32,267 bases of DNA from Plastoroseomonas hellenica (GCF_018129085.1 NZ_JAAGBB010000059.1:1-32267), one strand, 5' to 3'; shown: positions 7,319 to 18,300, counted from the stretch's first letter. Numbers and translations are program-made. The notes: generated by a model from the sequence alone, not told the origin.

Positions 7319-8704
7319 ATGTCGCCCGATCTCAACTCCCCCTATGCGCGCGACATCGCGCACCATGTCCATCCGCAGACCAATCTCCGCCTGCACGAGA
7401 GCGAGGGGCCGCTGCTGATCGACCGCGGCGATGGCTGCACGATCATCGATGCCGAGGGCAACCGGCTGATCGAGGGCATGGCCGGCATGTGGTGCGCCTC
7501 GCTCGGCTTCAGCGAGCAGCGCCTGGTGGATGCCGCGACGCGCCAGATGCAGCGCCTGCCCTACATGCAGACCTTCGCGCACCGCTCGACCGACCCGGTG
7601 ATCGACTTGGCGACCGAGCTCACCGCCATGGCGCCCGGCCCGCGGGCTGGGGAGAGCATGGCCAAGGCGCTCTTCGCCTGTTCGGGGTCGGAGGCGAACG
7701 ACACCGCGATGAAGCTCGTCTGGTACTACCACCACGCGATCGGGCGGCCGGAGAAGCGCAAGATCATCGCGCGCCGCCGCGGCTACCACGGCACCACCAT
7801 CGCCGCGGCGAGCCTGACCGGGCTGCCGAACATGCACCAGGATTTCAACCTGCCGCTCCCCGGCGTGCTGCACGCCACCTGCCCGCATTTCTACCGCGAG
7901 GGCAGGCCCGGCGAGACCGAGGCGGGTTTCACCGATCGCCTCGTGCAGGAGCTGGAGGCGCTGATCGAGGCCGAGGGCGCCGCGACCATCGGCGCCTTCA
8001 TCGCGGAGCCGGTGATGGGCACCGGCGGCGTCGTGGTGCCGCCGGCAGAGTATTTCCCACGCGTGCAGGACGTGCTGCGCCGGCACGGGATCCTGATGAT
8101 CGCCGACGAGGTGATCTGCGGCTTCGGCCGCACGGGCGCGATGTGGGGAAGCGAGGCCTTCGGCATCCGGCCGGACATGCTGACCTGCGCCAAGGCGCTC
8201 TCGGCCGCCTACTTCCCAATCTCCGCGACCCTGGTCTCCGAGGCGGTCTATGAGGCGATGCGGGCGGAGAGCGACAAGCTCGGCAATTTCTCGCACGGCT
8301 TCACCTATGGCGGGCATCCGGTCGGTGCAGCGGTCGCGCTGGAGACGCTCGCGATCTACCGGGAACGCGACATCGTCAGCCATGTCCGCCGCGTGGCGCC
8401 ACGCCTGCAGGACGGGCTGCGCGCACTGGCCGATCATCCGCTGGTCGGGGAGGTCCGCGGCGTCGGGCTGATGGCGGCGCTGGAGCTGGTCGCCGACAAG
8501 GACACGCGCGCCTCCTTCCCGGCGGCGCGCAAGGTGCCGGGCTATCTCGCCGCCTGCATCCAGAAACGCGGGGTGCTGCTGCGCGGGCGCGACGACGGCC
8601 TGCTCTTTTCCCCGCCGCTCACGATCAGCGAGGCGGAGATCGACACGATCCTCGCCGCGGTCGCGACCGGCCTCGACGAAACCCTCGCCTGGCTCCGTTC
8701 ATGA
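7319..8704 (+). CDS. Class III PLP-dependent aminotransferase
   Basis: Predicted omega-amino acid or amine transaminase (fold type I, class III). Visible motifs are GMWCASLGF near the N-terminus, [11 protein letters not shown] for cofactor phosphate binding, RRRGYHG, the EPVMGTGGV loop, Asp263 ([13 protein letters not shown]) and the Schiff-base Lys292 ([12 protein letters not shown]). The C-terminal [14 protein letters not shown] and SPPLTIS are also typical. Length is about 461 aa. The start is ambiguous: ATG 7319 is chosen, and an in-frame GTG at 7307 would add four residues; neither has a clear ribosome site. The stop overlaps the next start (ATGA), indicating an operon with the amidohydrolase. 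Likely substrates are beta-alanine, putrescine-like amines or similar. Confidence 0.93.
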   Translation: MSPDLNSPYARDIAHHVHPQTNLRLHESEGPLLIDRGDGCTIIDAEGNRLIEGMAGMWCASLGFSEQRLVDAATRQMQRLPYMQTFAHRSTDPVIDLATELTAMAPGPRAGESMAKALFACSGSEANDTAMKLVWYYHHAIGRPEKRKIIARRRGYHGTTIAAASLTGLPNMHQDFNLPLPGVLHATCPHFYREGRPGETEAGFTDRLVQELEALIEAEGAATIGAFIAEPVMGTGGVVVPPAEYFPRVQDVLRRHGILMIADEVICGFGRTGAMWGSEAFGIRPDMLTCAKALSAAYFPISATLVSEAVYEAMRAESDKLGNFSHGFTYGGHPVGAAVALETLAIYRERDIVSHVRRVAPRLQDGLRALADHPLVGEVRGVGLMAALELVADKDTRASFPAARKVPGYLAACIQKRGVLLRGRDDGLLFSPPLTISEAEIDTILAAVATGLDETLAWLRS

Positions 8705-10341
8705 GCGCGCCCGCCGAACTCCTGCTGCATGGCGGCGTGATCCGGACCATGGATCCGGCGCGGCCGCTGGCGGAGGCGATCGCGATCGGCGGCGGCCGCA
8801 TCATGGGCCTCGGCAGCCGCGCGGATCTCGAAGGGCTGGTCGGGGCCGGCACGCGGCAGGTGGCGCTCGGCGGCCGCATGGCGATGCCGGGGATCATCGA
8901 CTTCCATCTGCACCTGCTCGGCGGCATGACGACGCGGCTCTACGCGACACCGCTCGCCCCGGCCGATGATTTCGGGGCGGTGCTGGAAAAGGTGGCCGCG
9001 GCGGCGCGGCAGCCCGGGCGGCGCGACTGGGTGGTCGCCGGTCCCTATGGCGCCGCGGCGCTGGCGGGGATGGCAGCGCCGGGGGCGCTCACCGCGCTGG
9101 ATGCGGTCAGCAACGGCCGGCCGGCCGCGCTGATGCATGTCAGCGGCCACAGCCGCTTCGCCAACTCCCGGGCGCTCGATCTTGCCGGCATCGATGCCGC
9201 AACGCCGGATCCGCCGGACGGCCATATCGTGCGCGACGCCGCCGGCCGACCGACCGGCCTGCTGCACGAGGCCGCCGCCTGGCCGCTCCGCGACGCCATC
9301 CCGGCGCTGACCGAGGCGGAGCTGCTGGCGGTGGCGCGGGAGGCGCAGCACCTCCTCAACGGGCTCGGCATCACCGGCTTCTGCGATGCCAGCGCGACGC
9401 TCCCGATGCTGAAGACCTTCCGCGCGCTGGAGGATGCCGGCGGCCTCACCGCCTGGGCCGGCTTCAACCTCGCCCTGCACCCGAGCGCCTCGGGCTTCGA
9501 TACGGCCGAGGCGCGGGTGCTGCGCGCGACCCGTCGCGCCCTCTGCGGTCCCCACATGATCGCGGATTTCGCCAAGATCTTCCTGGACGGCGTGCCGTCG
9601 CTCCGCACCGCCGCGATGTTCGAGCCCTATGCGGCGGCGCCCGAGGAGCCGCCGGTCGCGATGGCGCTCGACCGCGCCGGCCTCGCCGACGCGATCGCGG
9701 ATTTCGACGCGGAGGGGATGGGCGTGAAGGTGCATGCGATCGGCGACCGCGCCGTGCGCACCGTGCTGGACGCGGTCGCGGATGTGCGTGCCCGCAATGC
9801 CGGCGGGCCGCAGCACCAGATCGCGCATGGCCAGTTCATCCTGGAGGAGGATATCCCCCGCCTTCGCGCGCTGAACGTGCTGGCCGACATGAACCCGCCG
9901 CTCTGGTACCCGAACGCCGCGAGCCTGACGCATGAACGCGTGGTCGGCGCGGCCCGCTATGCCCGGACCTGGGCGATCCGCGACATCCTCGCCGCCGGCG
10001 CCGATGTCGCTGTGGGCTCCGATTGGATGACCGTGACGGCGGAGCTCGATCCCTGGGAAGCCCTCGCCGGGCTGCTGACGCGGCGCGACCCGCACGGCCG
10101 CTTCCCCGGTGCGCACCGGCCCGACCAGGCGCTGACGCTGGACCAGGCGCTGCCGCTGCTGACGCGCAACCCGGCGCGCGCGATGCGCTTCGGCGACCGT
10201 ACCGGGGCGCTGGCGCCGGGGCTCTCCGCCGACCTCATCCTGCTCGATCGCGACCTCGGTGCGATCGACCCGATGGCGGTGGCGGAGACGCGGGTGCTGG
10301 CGACGGTCTTCGAAGGAAAGCTGGTGCACGGCGTTCTGTAA
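8701..10341 (+). CDS. YtcJ-like metal-dependent amidohydrolase
   Basis: Predicted amidohydrolase-superfamily enzyme (546 aa) that hydrolyses C-N bonds using a metal site in a TIM barrel. Probable metal and catalytic residues are His69 and His71 (DFHLH), His345 (KVHAIGDRA), His376 (AHGQF) and Asp441 (VGSDWM). The flanking small beta-domain (residues 1-62 and the C-terminal [12 protein letters not shown]) is typical of the YtcJ/amidohydrolase 3 branch. It overlaps the aminotransferase stop by four bases and is followed after 18 bases by an ABC binding protein gene. The three genes suggest uptake, hydrolysis and deamination of one amide or amine compound, which is inference. Confidence 0.92.
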   Translation: MSAPAELLLHGGVIRTMDPARPLAEAIAIGGGRIMGLGSRADLEGLVGAGTRQVALGGRMAMPGIIDFHLHLLGGMTTRLYATPLAPADDFGAVLEKVAAAARQPGRRDWVVAGPYGAAALAGMAAPGALTALDAVSNGRPAALMHVSGHSRFANSRALDLAGIDAATPDPPDGHIVRDAAGRPTGLLHEAAAWPLRDAIPALTEAELLAVAREAQHLLNGLGITGFCDASATLPMLKTFRALEDAGGLTAWAGFNLALHPSASGFDTAEARVLRATRRALCGPHMIADFAKIFLDGVPSLRTAAMFEPYAAAPEEPPVAMALDRAGLADAIADFDAEGMGVKVHAIGDRAVRTVLDAVADVRARNAGGPQHQIAHGQFILEEDIPRLRALNVLADMNPPLWYPNAASLTHERVVGAARYARTWAIRDILAAGADVAVGSDWMTVTAELDPWEALAGLLTRRDPHGRFPGAHRPDQALTLDQALPLLTRNPARAMRFGDRTGALAPGLSADLILLDRDLGAIDPMAVAETRVLATVFEGKLVHGVL

Positions 10342-10359
10342 CGCGGGGGAGGGGTGACG

Positions 10360-11937
10360 ATGCGGCGAAGGACAGTGCTGGGGGCAGCGGTGGGCATCGC
10401 GGCGATGCCGGCCATCGGGCGCGCGCAGGGCAGCCGCGTGCTGCGCTACGCGCCGGGTTCGGACCTCGCGATCCTCGATCCGACGCTCACCGCCGCCTAT
10501 GTCACGCGCAACCACGCGCTGATGGTCTTCGACACGCTCTACGGCCAGGACAACAGCTATGCCCCGCAGCCGCAGATGGTCGCCGGCCATGTGGTGGAGG
10601 ATGACGGCAGGCGCTGGACGCTGACGCTCCGGGATGGGCTCCGCTTCCATGACGGGGAAGCGGTGCTGGCACGGGATGCGGTCGCCAGCATCCGCCGCTG
10701 GGGCCGGATCGACGCCTTCGGTCAGGCGCTGATGGCGGCGACGGATGAGCTCTCCGCCCCCGACGACCGCCACATCCTGTTCCGCCTGAAGCGGCCTTTC
10801 CCGCTGCTGCCCAATGCGCTGTCGAAGGTCGCGGTGTTCTGCCCGGTGGTGATGCCGGCGCGGCTGGCGGAGAGCGAGCCGGGCCGCCCGATCAGCGAGA
10901 TGATCGGCAGCGGCCCTTTCCGCTTCCTGGCCGACGAACGGGTGCCGGGCTCCCGCAATGTCTACGAGAAGTTCGCGGGCTATGTTCCACGTCCGGACGG
11001 CGTGACGGAATTCACCGCGGGCCCGAAGCATGTGCATCTCGACCGCGTCGAATGGATGACCATGCCGGATTCCGCCACCGCCGCATCGGCGCTTCGGCGC
11101 GGTGAGATCGACTGGTGGGAGAACCCGACCGTCGACCTGGTGCCGATGCTCAGGCGCCAGCGCAGCCTGACGCTGCGCGTGCTCGATCCCGCGGGCTCCG
11201 CTGCGACCTTGCGCTTCAACTTCCTCCACCCGCCCTTCGACAAGCCGGAGATCCGTCGCGCGCTGCTGCACGCGATCGACCAGACCGCCTGCATGAATGC
11301 GGTGGTCGGCGACGAACCCTCGCTGTTCAACGCTCGGCTGGGCGTCTTCAGCCCGCTGAGCCCGATGGCGAGCGATGCCGGGCTTGAGGTGCTGACCGCG
11401 CCCCGCGATCCCGGTCGTACCAGGCGGGAGATCGCGGCCGCCGGCTACAACGGCGAACGCGTGGTGCTGATCGGCGCCAGCGACATACCCGCGATCAATG
11501 CGGTGACCGAGGTGGTCGCGGATACGATGAAGCGCTGCGGCCTCAATGTCGATCTGGTCATGACGGATTGGGGTGCCGCCGTCACTCGCCGCCTGAACCG
11601 CGGCCCGGTGGCGCAGGGCGGCTGGAGCGCCTTCTGCGGCACCTGGTCCGGCCAGGATTTCCTGAACCCCGCCGGCCACCTGCCGATCCGCGGCAATGGT
11701 CAGGCGAGCTGGAGCGGCTGGCCGGAGAACCCGCGGCTCGAGGCATTGCGCAACGCCTGGTTCGAGGCACCCGATCTCGCCGAGCAGCAGCGCCTCTGCC
11801 GGGAGATCCAGGAGGAGGTCTGGCGCTTCGTGACCTATGTGCCGCTCGGCCAGTTCGTGCAGCACACTGCCTTCCACAATTCGATCACCGGCGTGCTGCA
11901 GGGCCATCCGGCCTTCCACAACATTCGCAAGGGCTGA
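10360..11937 (+). CDS. ABC transporter substrate-binding protein, family 5 (peptide/nickel type)
   Basis: Predicted periplasmic binding protein of the DppA/OppA/NikA family. The N-terminus MRRRTVLGAAVGIAAMPAIGRAQ is a signal peptide with a twin-arginine-like start. The family body follows: ILDPTLTAAYVTRNHALMVFDTLY, LTLRDGLRFHDGEAV and IGSGPFRF. Mature length (about 500 aa) is usual. ATG 10360 is preferred over GTG 10354 because GGGGGAGGGG at 10345-10354 is then correctly spaced. It is the third gene of the aminotransferase operon. No permease or ATPase genes follow, so it must use a transporter encoded elsewhere. Confidence 0.92.
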   Translation: MRRRTVLGAAVGIAAMPAIGRAQGSRVLRYAPGSDLAILDPTLTAAYVTRNHALMVFDTLYGQDNSYAPQPQMVAGHVVEDDGRRWTLTLRDGLRFHDGEAVLARDAVASIRRWGRIDAFGQALMAATDELSAPDDRHILFRLKRPFPLLPNALSKVAVFCPVVMPARLAESEPGRPISEMIGSGPFRFLADERVPGSRNVYEKFAGYVPRPDGVTEFTAGPKHVHLDRVEWMTMPDSATAASALRRGEIDWWENPTVDLVPMLRRQRSLTLRVLDPAGSAATLRFNFLHPPFDKPEIRRALLHAIDQTACMNAVVGDEPSLFNARLGVFSPLSPMASDAGLEVLTAPRDPGRTRREIAAAGYNGERVVLIGASDIPAINAVTEVVADTMKRCGLNVDLVMTDWGAAVTRRLNRGPVAQGGWSAFCGTWSGQDFLNPAGHLPIRGNGQASWSGWPENPRLEALRNAWFEAPDLAEQQRLCREIQEEVWRFVTYVPLGQFVQHTAFHNSITGVLQGHPAFHNIRKG

Positions 11938-11948
11938 AGGGCGCGCCG

Positions 11949-12842
11949 TCAGGACGATGGTGACGGCGCGGCCGCCGCCGCGCTGTCGAACACCACCATC
12001 AGCCGGCCGGCGAGCGGCGTCGGCGTGCGGTCCGGGCGCAGCAGGGCGCGGAAGCGCGGATCATCGGCGGCCGCGCGTTCATGATCGATGTCGAGCACGC
12101 CGTGGAGGTCGAGGAAGCGGTTCATCGCCGAGGGCACGCGCACGCAGCCCTGCGAGGCGGTGCGGCCGAGCCGCTGCTCCAGCGCATCCGGATCGGTCGC
12201 GTGCAGCAGCAGGCGGATCTCGCCTTCCTCGCCATCGCTGCGCCAGCCCTTGCGCGCCATCACCCAGCCGAAATCCCAGACCCGCATGCCGCGGGTGCCG
12301 AGGCCGCGGATGCGGTTCTCGTTGAAGGTGCCCTCGGCGCGCCAGTCGAGGATCGCATCCGTGTGCGGGAAGATGCCGGTCGGCGTGATGTAGTAGTGGC
12401 GCCGCCCGGCCTGCCCGGTCGAGACGCGGCTGCCGCCGATCACCTCCCACGCCCCGTCCGGGCGCGCGAGCAGGATCGCGAGTTGCTGCACCGCCGGGTT
12501 GCGATCCACAGCGATGATGAGCTGCGGCCGGTCGATGGCCGTGCCGCCATTGGCCAGCACTGCCTGCGCCAGCGCGATCCATGCCTGGTCGCGCTCGGGT
12601 GACGGGCGGCCCTGCGGCACCGCACGTGCCAGGGCGGCGCGGAGGCGCGTGGCTTCCGCCGCGACCTCGGCCGGGTCGAGGAGGGGCGGCGCCGACGCGG
12701 CGGGGGCGGGTGCGACGGGCGTCGCCGCAGCGACACCGTCCTGTGCCGGCGCGCAGGCGGCGGGGTTCAGCAACGCGCCCGCCAGCAACCAGCGGGCCAG
12801 GCGGGGCGGCGCCAATCGGCACCGGGACAGGATCGCATGCAT
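11949..12842 (-). CDS. L,D-transpeptidase (YkuD domain) exported protein
   Basis: Predicted cell-wall enzyme of 297 aa. A signal sequence (hydrophobic core about residues 16-28, ending near AACAP) is followed by an Ala/Pro-rich linker and then a YkuD-type catalytic domain. The active site is seen as LLLHATDP (His214) and TASQGCVRV, with the nucleophile Cys233. L,D-transpeptidases make 3-3 peptidoglycan crosslinks or attach proteins to the wall. Cys30 might be lipidated, but P-A-A-C is a poor lipobox. The gene is convergent with the binding protein gene (11-base gap) and divergent from the Wadjet operon. Its base composition matches the high-GC flank, so the island begins upstream of its start. 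Confidence 0.88.
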   Translation of the reverse strand: MHAILSRCRLAPPRLARWLLAGALLNPAACAPAQDGVAAATPVAPAPAASAPPLLDPAEVAAEATRLRAALARAVPQGRPSPERDQAWIALAQAVLANGGTAIDRPQLIIAVDRNPAVQQLAILLARPDGAWEVIGGSRVSTGQAGRRHYYITPTGIFPHTDAILDWRAEGTFNENRIRGLGTRGMRVWDFGWVMARKGWRSDGEEGEIRLLLHATDPDALEQRLGRTASQGCVRVPSAMNRFLDLHGVLDIDHERAAADDPRFRALLRPDRTPTPLAGRLMVVFDSAAAAAPSPSS

Positions 12843-13089
12843 CGGTCGACGACCTTTGCCGGGGCGAAAGGATATGGGGATGTGACATGGGAAAGATTAG
12901 GGCATGCGCCTGTCATCTCACCGAGACGCGCCCTCCAATAAATATAGGCGACCAAACATGCTGCATAATCAGCAGGTTAATTTTTGTAAGGTGTAAAAGG
13001 ACCACTCTTTCACGGACGCATCGAGAATAGGTATTCAAATTTGTTAACTAGTAGTGATAATGGGTGAGAGGGTATTAGGATACTGAAGC
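12843..13089. promoter_or_regulatory. AT-rich divergent intergenic region at the left island edge
   Basis: No gene is visible. Composition changes sharply here: from about 12885 the DNA becomes AT-rich, unlike anything to the left. A plausible sigma70-type promoter for the Wadjet operon is TTCAAA (13034-13039), a 16-base spacer, and GATAAT (13056-13061), which would start transcription some 20 bases before the jetA ATG. I found no tRNA, integrase or direct repeat marking an insertion site. Confidence 0.4.
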
Positions 13090-14577
13090 ATGTTGCATGC
13101 TCAATCGCAACCGTCGATGTCAGAGACTGAATCATCGCAGGGTAGCGGCCCGGCTGGATGCGGTCACCTTTTTGGCCATCTTCCGCCGGACCTGTTCCGT
13201 CTCCTCTCGGGGGCCGCCCGTTGGTTCTATGCGGAGCTTCTCGAGCACCTGAACGATGAGTTGTTCGCCGTGGCCGCGGCAGCGGTTACCCAGCGTGAGG
13301 CGATAGCCTCCATCGCCGAATTCATCGAGCGCCGCGGCCGTGGCGTCGAGATCGAAGCGGACGCCGGCGAAGCCATTGGAGCGGCAGCGACATCGGAACA
13401 GCGGGCGCAGGTGGCATATCGCCGATTGGTCGCCACTGGCTGGCTCGTGGAGCATCGCGACCGCTATCGGCGGCTTCTGGATCTGGATGGCCACGGGCGC
13501 CTGTTGCTCGAATTGCTCATCGACATCCGCAAAGGCCGAACCCGATCCTACGGCGGCGAGGTGCTGCTGGTCCTGACGATGATCGAGGCGGCCAGAAGCA
13601 AGCCTGCGGAGCGTTCCGAATCCATCCGCAATGCCGCAAAGTCAGCCCGCTCCTTCCTGCATCATCTCCGTTCGGTCTCCGGCGCCATGCGCCGCATCGA
13701 GCAGGAGATCGCCAGTCAGACGGAGCTTGCACCGCTGTTCCGCCGCTTCTTCGATGATTTCGTCCAGAATCATTTGATCGAGGACTACAAGCGTCTGCAC
13801 ACGCAAACGAATCCCTTCCGGTTCCGTGTCAGGATCATCGAAGAAGCCGAAGCGATCTTGGCTGATCCTTTGACGTTGGATGATCTAGCAGACGCCTATG
13901 TGCTGGAAGGCCGTGCTCCCGATCGGGCCGAAGGGCGGATGATCATCACCGTGGAGCTTCAGCAGGTCGTCAAAGTCTTCGAAGCGCTGGACGAGCATCT
14001 CGATCTGATTGAGGACACTAACCGCCGTGTCGAACGTCGTGTGCGCAATACGGTCCGTCACATGGAGCGGATCATGGATGCCAATACTGAGGCGGTCGTA
14101 GCTGCACTGGAGGCACTCGGGAAACACGAGGGGCAAGACGTGCCGACGGCCTCGCTTCCCTTCATGCCCGAAACTGTCCCGACCGGGCCGAATCACCTCT
14201 ATCAAAGTGCACGTCGCCGTTCGCCGCCGGAGCGGATGCCCGTCCGCCGACCGCAGCCGGATCCAGCCTTTCTGGCCTTCCAGGCTGCGCTTCGCGACTA
14301 CAGGGGGCGCATGGCCATCTCTTCGATCCAGATCCGCCGGTATCTGGAACGTGCGGTGATCGGAGATCGCGTGACTGCGGCCGAGGATCTGCCCTTGCAG
14401 ACACTGGACGACTTTGCCGTCTTCGAGCGCCTGCGTGTACTTCCCTGGCTTGAAGGCGGGGCCTTGGCGGGTGAGTACATGGTCGATACCCTACCGGACG
14501 CGATCTTCGAGAACGAATGGATCACCTGCCCGGCCTTCCGCATCCGTCGCCGGAGTAAGGAGGATGCCCTTGCCTGA
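13090..14577 (+). CDS. jetA: Wadjet protein JetA (MksF/kleisin-like)
   Basis: Predicted kleisin-type subunit of the Wadjet SMC complex, 495 aa. It bridges the JetC heads and, with JetB, loads the motor onto DNA. The identification rests on its place first in a jetA-B-C-D operon and on its pattern: an N-terminal HLPPDLFRLLSGAARWFY segment, a winged-helix-like region (residues about 40-150), long amphipathic helices with many charged residues (about 160-350), and a C-terminal helical/winged domain (about 395-490). The start is uncertain. ATG 13090 has a weak TTAGGA upstream, and ATG 13117 would drop nine residues; conserved sequence begins near residue 26. Codon use is less GC-biased than in flanking genes. 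I do not assign the Wadjet subtype. Confidence 0.85.
   Translation: MLHAQSQPSMSETESSQGSGPAGCGHLFGHLPPDLFRLLSGAARWFYAELLEHLNDELFAVAAAAVTQREAIASIAEFIERRGRGVEIEADAGEAIGAAATSEQRAQVAYRRLVATGWLVEHRDRYRRLLDLDGHGRLLLELLIDIRKGRTRSYGGEVLLVLTMIEAARSKPAERSESIRNAAKSARSFLHHLRSVSGAMRRIEQEIASQTELAPLFRRFFDDFVQNHLIEDYKRLHTQTNPFRFRVRIIEEAEAILADPLTLDDLADAYVLEGRAPDRAEGRMIITVELQQVVKVFEALDEHLDLIEDTNRRVERRVRNTVRHMERIMDANTEAVVAALEALGKHEGQDVPTASLPFMPETVPTGPNHLYQSARRRSPPERMPVRRPQPDPAFLAFQAALRDYRGRMAISSIQIRRYLERAVIGDRVTAAEDLPLQTLDDFAVFERLRVLPWLEGGALAGEYMVDTLPDAIFENEWITCPAFRIRRRSKEDALA
14556..14563 (+). promoter_or_regulatory. Strong ribosome binding site for jetB inside jetA
   Basis: TAAGGAGG matches the anti-Shine-Dalgarno consensus over 8 bases. 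It directly abuts the first ATG of the jetB frame (14564), too close to serve it, but is 6 bases from an in-frame TTG at 14570. This argues that JetB starts with TTG. The site lies within the last codons of jetA. Confidence 0.6.
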
Positions 14578-15316
14578 ACTCGAGGAGGTCCGGGACCTGC
14601 TGGAGCCCGATCGGGGGCAAGGCGTTCCGAAGGAGGACATCGAGACGGCCATTCAGGCGCTGATGTTCCATCAATGCATCTATGAGGATACGCGGGGAAT
14701 CGGGAAGTCCTTCGCCTTGCTGCGCAGTCGGTTCCCGTTTTTTGAACGCTACTTCAGTGCCATGGGCCATCGTCTGATTTCGGTGCCGCGCGAGGGCATG
14801 ATCGCGCTCATGCCTGGCGACAATGCCTATGCGTGGCGGGAGACACGCATGCCGAAGGACAAGACGCTGGTCCTGCTCGCACTGCGTCTGATGCTCGAAG
14901 AGGGCTTCAAAGCGGGGCAGATGACCGAGAGCGGCCGCGTCGAAGCCACAACCGATGAGCTGCATGATCTGATCCGCCATGCCACCCGATCAGAGCCGCC
15001 GGGTGAAGGCAGACTTACCGAGATCCTGATGGAATTCCGTCGACGCGGTCTCGTGCGCATCGGCGATCGCGACAGTGCCGAGCGGGTGCGCCCGATCGCC
15101 GTGCTGCCGGGCGTGCGCCTGGTCTGCACGGATGCCTTTGCGCGCGCGTTGACTGCCTGGATCGAGGCCGGTGCAGAGGAGAAGGGTGAGATCTTCGATT
15201 TCATCGCGGGCCATCGTGAACGAGAGAATGCGGCCCCGGACTTCTCGGCGACGTCATCACGAATGGCGGACGAGCCAGAGGGTAGTGATGGGGATGACAT
15301 CGAGGACGAGGTCTGA
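14570..15316 (+). CDS. jetB: Wadjet protein JetB (MksE-like, DUF4194)
   Basis: Predicted MukE/MksE-like subunit, about 248 aa, that binds the JetA kleisin and DNA. It is winged-helix in character, with conserved-looking stretches IQALMFHQCIYEDTRG, FPFFERYFSAMGHRL and KDKTLVLLALRLMLEEGF, and an acidic C-terminal tail (EGSDGDDIEDEV). Assignment to DUF4194 rests on these patterns and the operon position. TTG 14570 is preferred because of the consensus Shine-Dalgarno at 14556-14563; ATG 14564 is the alternative and adds two residues. The gene overlaps jetA by 8 bases, and jetC starts 3 bases after its stop, so translation is tightly coupled. Confidence 0.85.
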   Translation: MPELEEVRDLLEPDRGQGVPKEDIETAIQALMFHQCIYEDTRGIGKSFALLRSRFPFFERYFSAMGHRLISVPREGMIALMPGDNAYAWRETRMPKDKTLVLLALRLMLEEGFKAGQMTESGRVEATTDELHDLIRHATRSEPPGEGRLTEILMEFRRRGLVRIGDRDSAERVRPIAVLPGVRLVCTDAFARALTAWIEAGAEEKGEIFDFIAGHRERENAAPDFSATSSRMADEPEGSDGDDIEDEV

Positions 15317-15319
15317 AGC

Positions 15320-18300
15320 ATGTATTGGCTGGAACGGCTCAGTCTCCACAATTGGTATCTGTTCGAAGGGCTGGATATCGAGGTTCGCGGGGCCACCGCC
15401 CTCATCGGCCAGACCGGCGCCGGCAAGAGCGCGCTCATCGATGCCATCCAGACGGTCATGAGCGGCAACAACCGCAACGTCATCCATCTGAATTCCGCGG
15501 CCGGCGAAGCGCGCGATCGACGCGTCCACGGCTACTGCCTTGGCTGTGTGATCGATGTCGATGAAGGTCGGCCTCGGCGGCGGAAGCCGGAAACCACGCT
15601 CGCCCTGACCTTGCACGATCCTGCGGCAATGCACCGGGTCACAATTGGCGTACTGCTATCCGCCGACGCTGACGAGGGGACAAGCGAAGAAACCAGGCAG
15701 CGCTTTGTCATCCGCGGTCATGGTTTCTCTATCGACGAGTTCCTTGAGCGTGATGTAGGCGGCCAGGAGTTCATGCCGACGCATGACCAGTTGCTGGCCC
15801 GCATGAAGGCGCGCTTCGGCAAAGCGCTCACCTTCCACTCCAACAGCCAGGGCTTCGTCTCGGAATATCTCACGGCGATGCGGCCGCGCGTACCACCCAA
15901 TCCCCGGAGCTTTCTGCGTGCCTTCTCGAATGCGCTGGCGGCCAGGGAGATCAGGGACCCGACCGACTTCGTCCGTCGCTTCGTTCTGGAAGCAAGTCCG
16001 CTCAAGGTGGAACGCGTTCGCGAATCCATCATGACCTGGCGCGAACTGCAGAAGGAAGTGGAGCGATTGGAAAGCATGCTCGCCGCCGCCAAAGGCGTGC
16101 GCGCGCGCTTCGCCAATTGGGCACGCCACAAGATCGGGGGCGATACGCAAGACTTTCTTGCCGCCTATGCTGAACGTTTGCTGCTGGAACGCGAGATCAC
16201 ATCCGATACTTCGGTGCAAGCCGCCTTCGAGGAGAAGCGGGCACGTCATCAAGCAGAGGCGGAAGGCTTCGAGGACAGCATTCAACGCCAGGTCGATCTG
16301 AATCAACGGGACGCCGCCCTTGCCCGCGCATCTGATGACACGGTTCGGCACGAGGCACTCGAAGGCGAGCTTCGTGGCGAGCGGGGCCGCCTGCAGGCCC
16401 TGTCTGCAACGCTCACCAACGCGGTCCACCGCTATGCGCGAGCGGTTCAGTTGGCGCGGCTACGGGAGTATCTCCCCGGCTATGCGCGTAGTGCCGTCGA
16501 GACGGCGGTAACGCTCGCCGCCCAAACCGCCAAGGGTGGGGCCGTGGACTGGGCTGTGGAAGGGGCGGAGCTCAGGGTGCTCGCCGGGCGTGTGCGCGAT
16601 GTCGTTCGGGCGGAGCAGAGTCTCGTAGCGCAGCTCTCCGCGGCCGCTTCGGATCTTTCCGACTTACGGAAGGAAGCCACGAGCCTGGAGGTTCAACTCG
16701 CGGCCGCGGAGCAGGGCGGCCCTTTGCTATCGCAGCAGACGCTCGAGTTTCGCGCCGAACTCATGCGGAGGGGTTTGCAGCCCATTCTCCTCCCTGATCT
16801 CGTCGAGGTCTCCGAGCCGGAATGGGCCTTCGCCCTGGAAGCCCTGCTCGGCGCCTATCGAGAGGCCCTGATCGTCCCACAGGACCAGTTGAACGAGGCC
16901 TTCGACATTCTGTTCCGCAATCGGCAGCGTTTCGACAGCTGCCGTCTGGTGAACACTCGGAAGACACGCGGTGTGCCGGCGCGATCGTTGCCTGCCGGCT
17001 CCATTGCGGAAGTGGCCAGCGTGGATGATCCGGATGCGCGCGCCTTCATCCATTTTCATGCAGGCCGCTATATCCGGGCCGAGAACCCCTTCGATCTGGA
17101 GCGGCTCGACAGCGGTGTCATGAAGAACGGCAGGACATCATCGGGAATGGCGCTCCGGGTGCATCGCGATCGTCCCCCGATTCTCGGCAGGACCGCCCAA
17201 ATGGCAGCGCTCGAAAGGGCGCGGGCGCGGTGGACGGAGATCCACGATGCCATCGCCGCACTGGAAGAACGCCACCGACTGCTTTCCGGTGGGCTGCAGC
17301 TGCTCGCGCAAATTGCCGATGCATCGGAGCCGGAGGCGCTGGAACAGGATGCGCGCGAGCTGGAGGATGCCCGCCTTCGCGTCCTCCAGTTGCAGCGAGA
17401 CATCACCGAGTTATCCCGGAGCGATCCCACCGGGATCCTGGCGGGGATTCACGAACGCCAGCGCTTCATCGAGGAAATGAAAACCGAGATGATCGAAGCG
17501 CGGCGTCTGGCTCAGGAGGCTTACGGCCAGATCACGAAGATCGGCGAGAGGATCCAACAGAAGCAACAGCGGAGTGCGGAGCTGACGCAGATCGAAGCGA
17601 GCCTGGCTGCTGCCCAACAGAGCGAGCAGGCGCAGCGCCTCATCCTGGTCGCCGATGTGAGAGAGACGATTATCGCCGTTCGCGAGCGGACCGAGAATCA
17701 GCTGGGAATCGAGTGGCAAGGGCGCGAGTTGGAGGGGCTGAAAGCCCTGCAGCGGGTGGCCCAAGAAAGTCTACGCAGGGAAAAGGAATTGCTGCCGCGA
17801 GCCCTGCGGGAGGCTGGCCATGGATGGGAGGATTTCCTGCTGAAGTGGATCGGCCAGAACCCACTGCCCGCAGAGGCGGAGGATGCCGACAAGCTCTACT
17901 GGATCGATGCCCGGGTGCGCCGCATCGAGGATAACGAGCTGCTTCCCCATAGGAAGCGGGTCGAAGAGGCGCGCGATGAGATGGAGCGAATGCTCAAGGA
18001 AGACCTGCTCGCCAAGCTGGCCGAGCGGTTCGAGACCGTCCGCGTGCAGATCGATATGCTCAATCGTCGCCTGTCCGGCCATACCTTCGTCGGGCAACGC
18101 TATTCCTTCTACCGGCGTCAGAACGACCGTCTCAAGCCACTCTACGATCTAGCTCGCCAAGTCGCCGCCAATCCGCAGATCGATTTCCTCAGCTTGCAGA
18201 GTAATGCTGTGACAGCCGAAGGCCGCAAGGCGTTCGAGCAGATCGAGCTGATCGTCGGTGATCAGGAAGACACCCGCCAGATCGAGGACTATCGCAACTA

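Noticed and set aside
8542-11919. A 1125-codon open frame on the minus strand
   Set aside because: It lies opposite the amidohydrolase and binding protein genes, its product is rich in His, Arg, Ala and Gly without domains, and the plus-strand genes have clear catalytic motifs. It is a mirror effect of high-GC codon use.
12843-13089. Possible attachment site or tRNA gene at the left island edge
   Set aside because: No cloverleaf, and no direct repeat matching the right edge near 21594-21658 could be found by eye.
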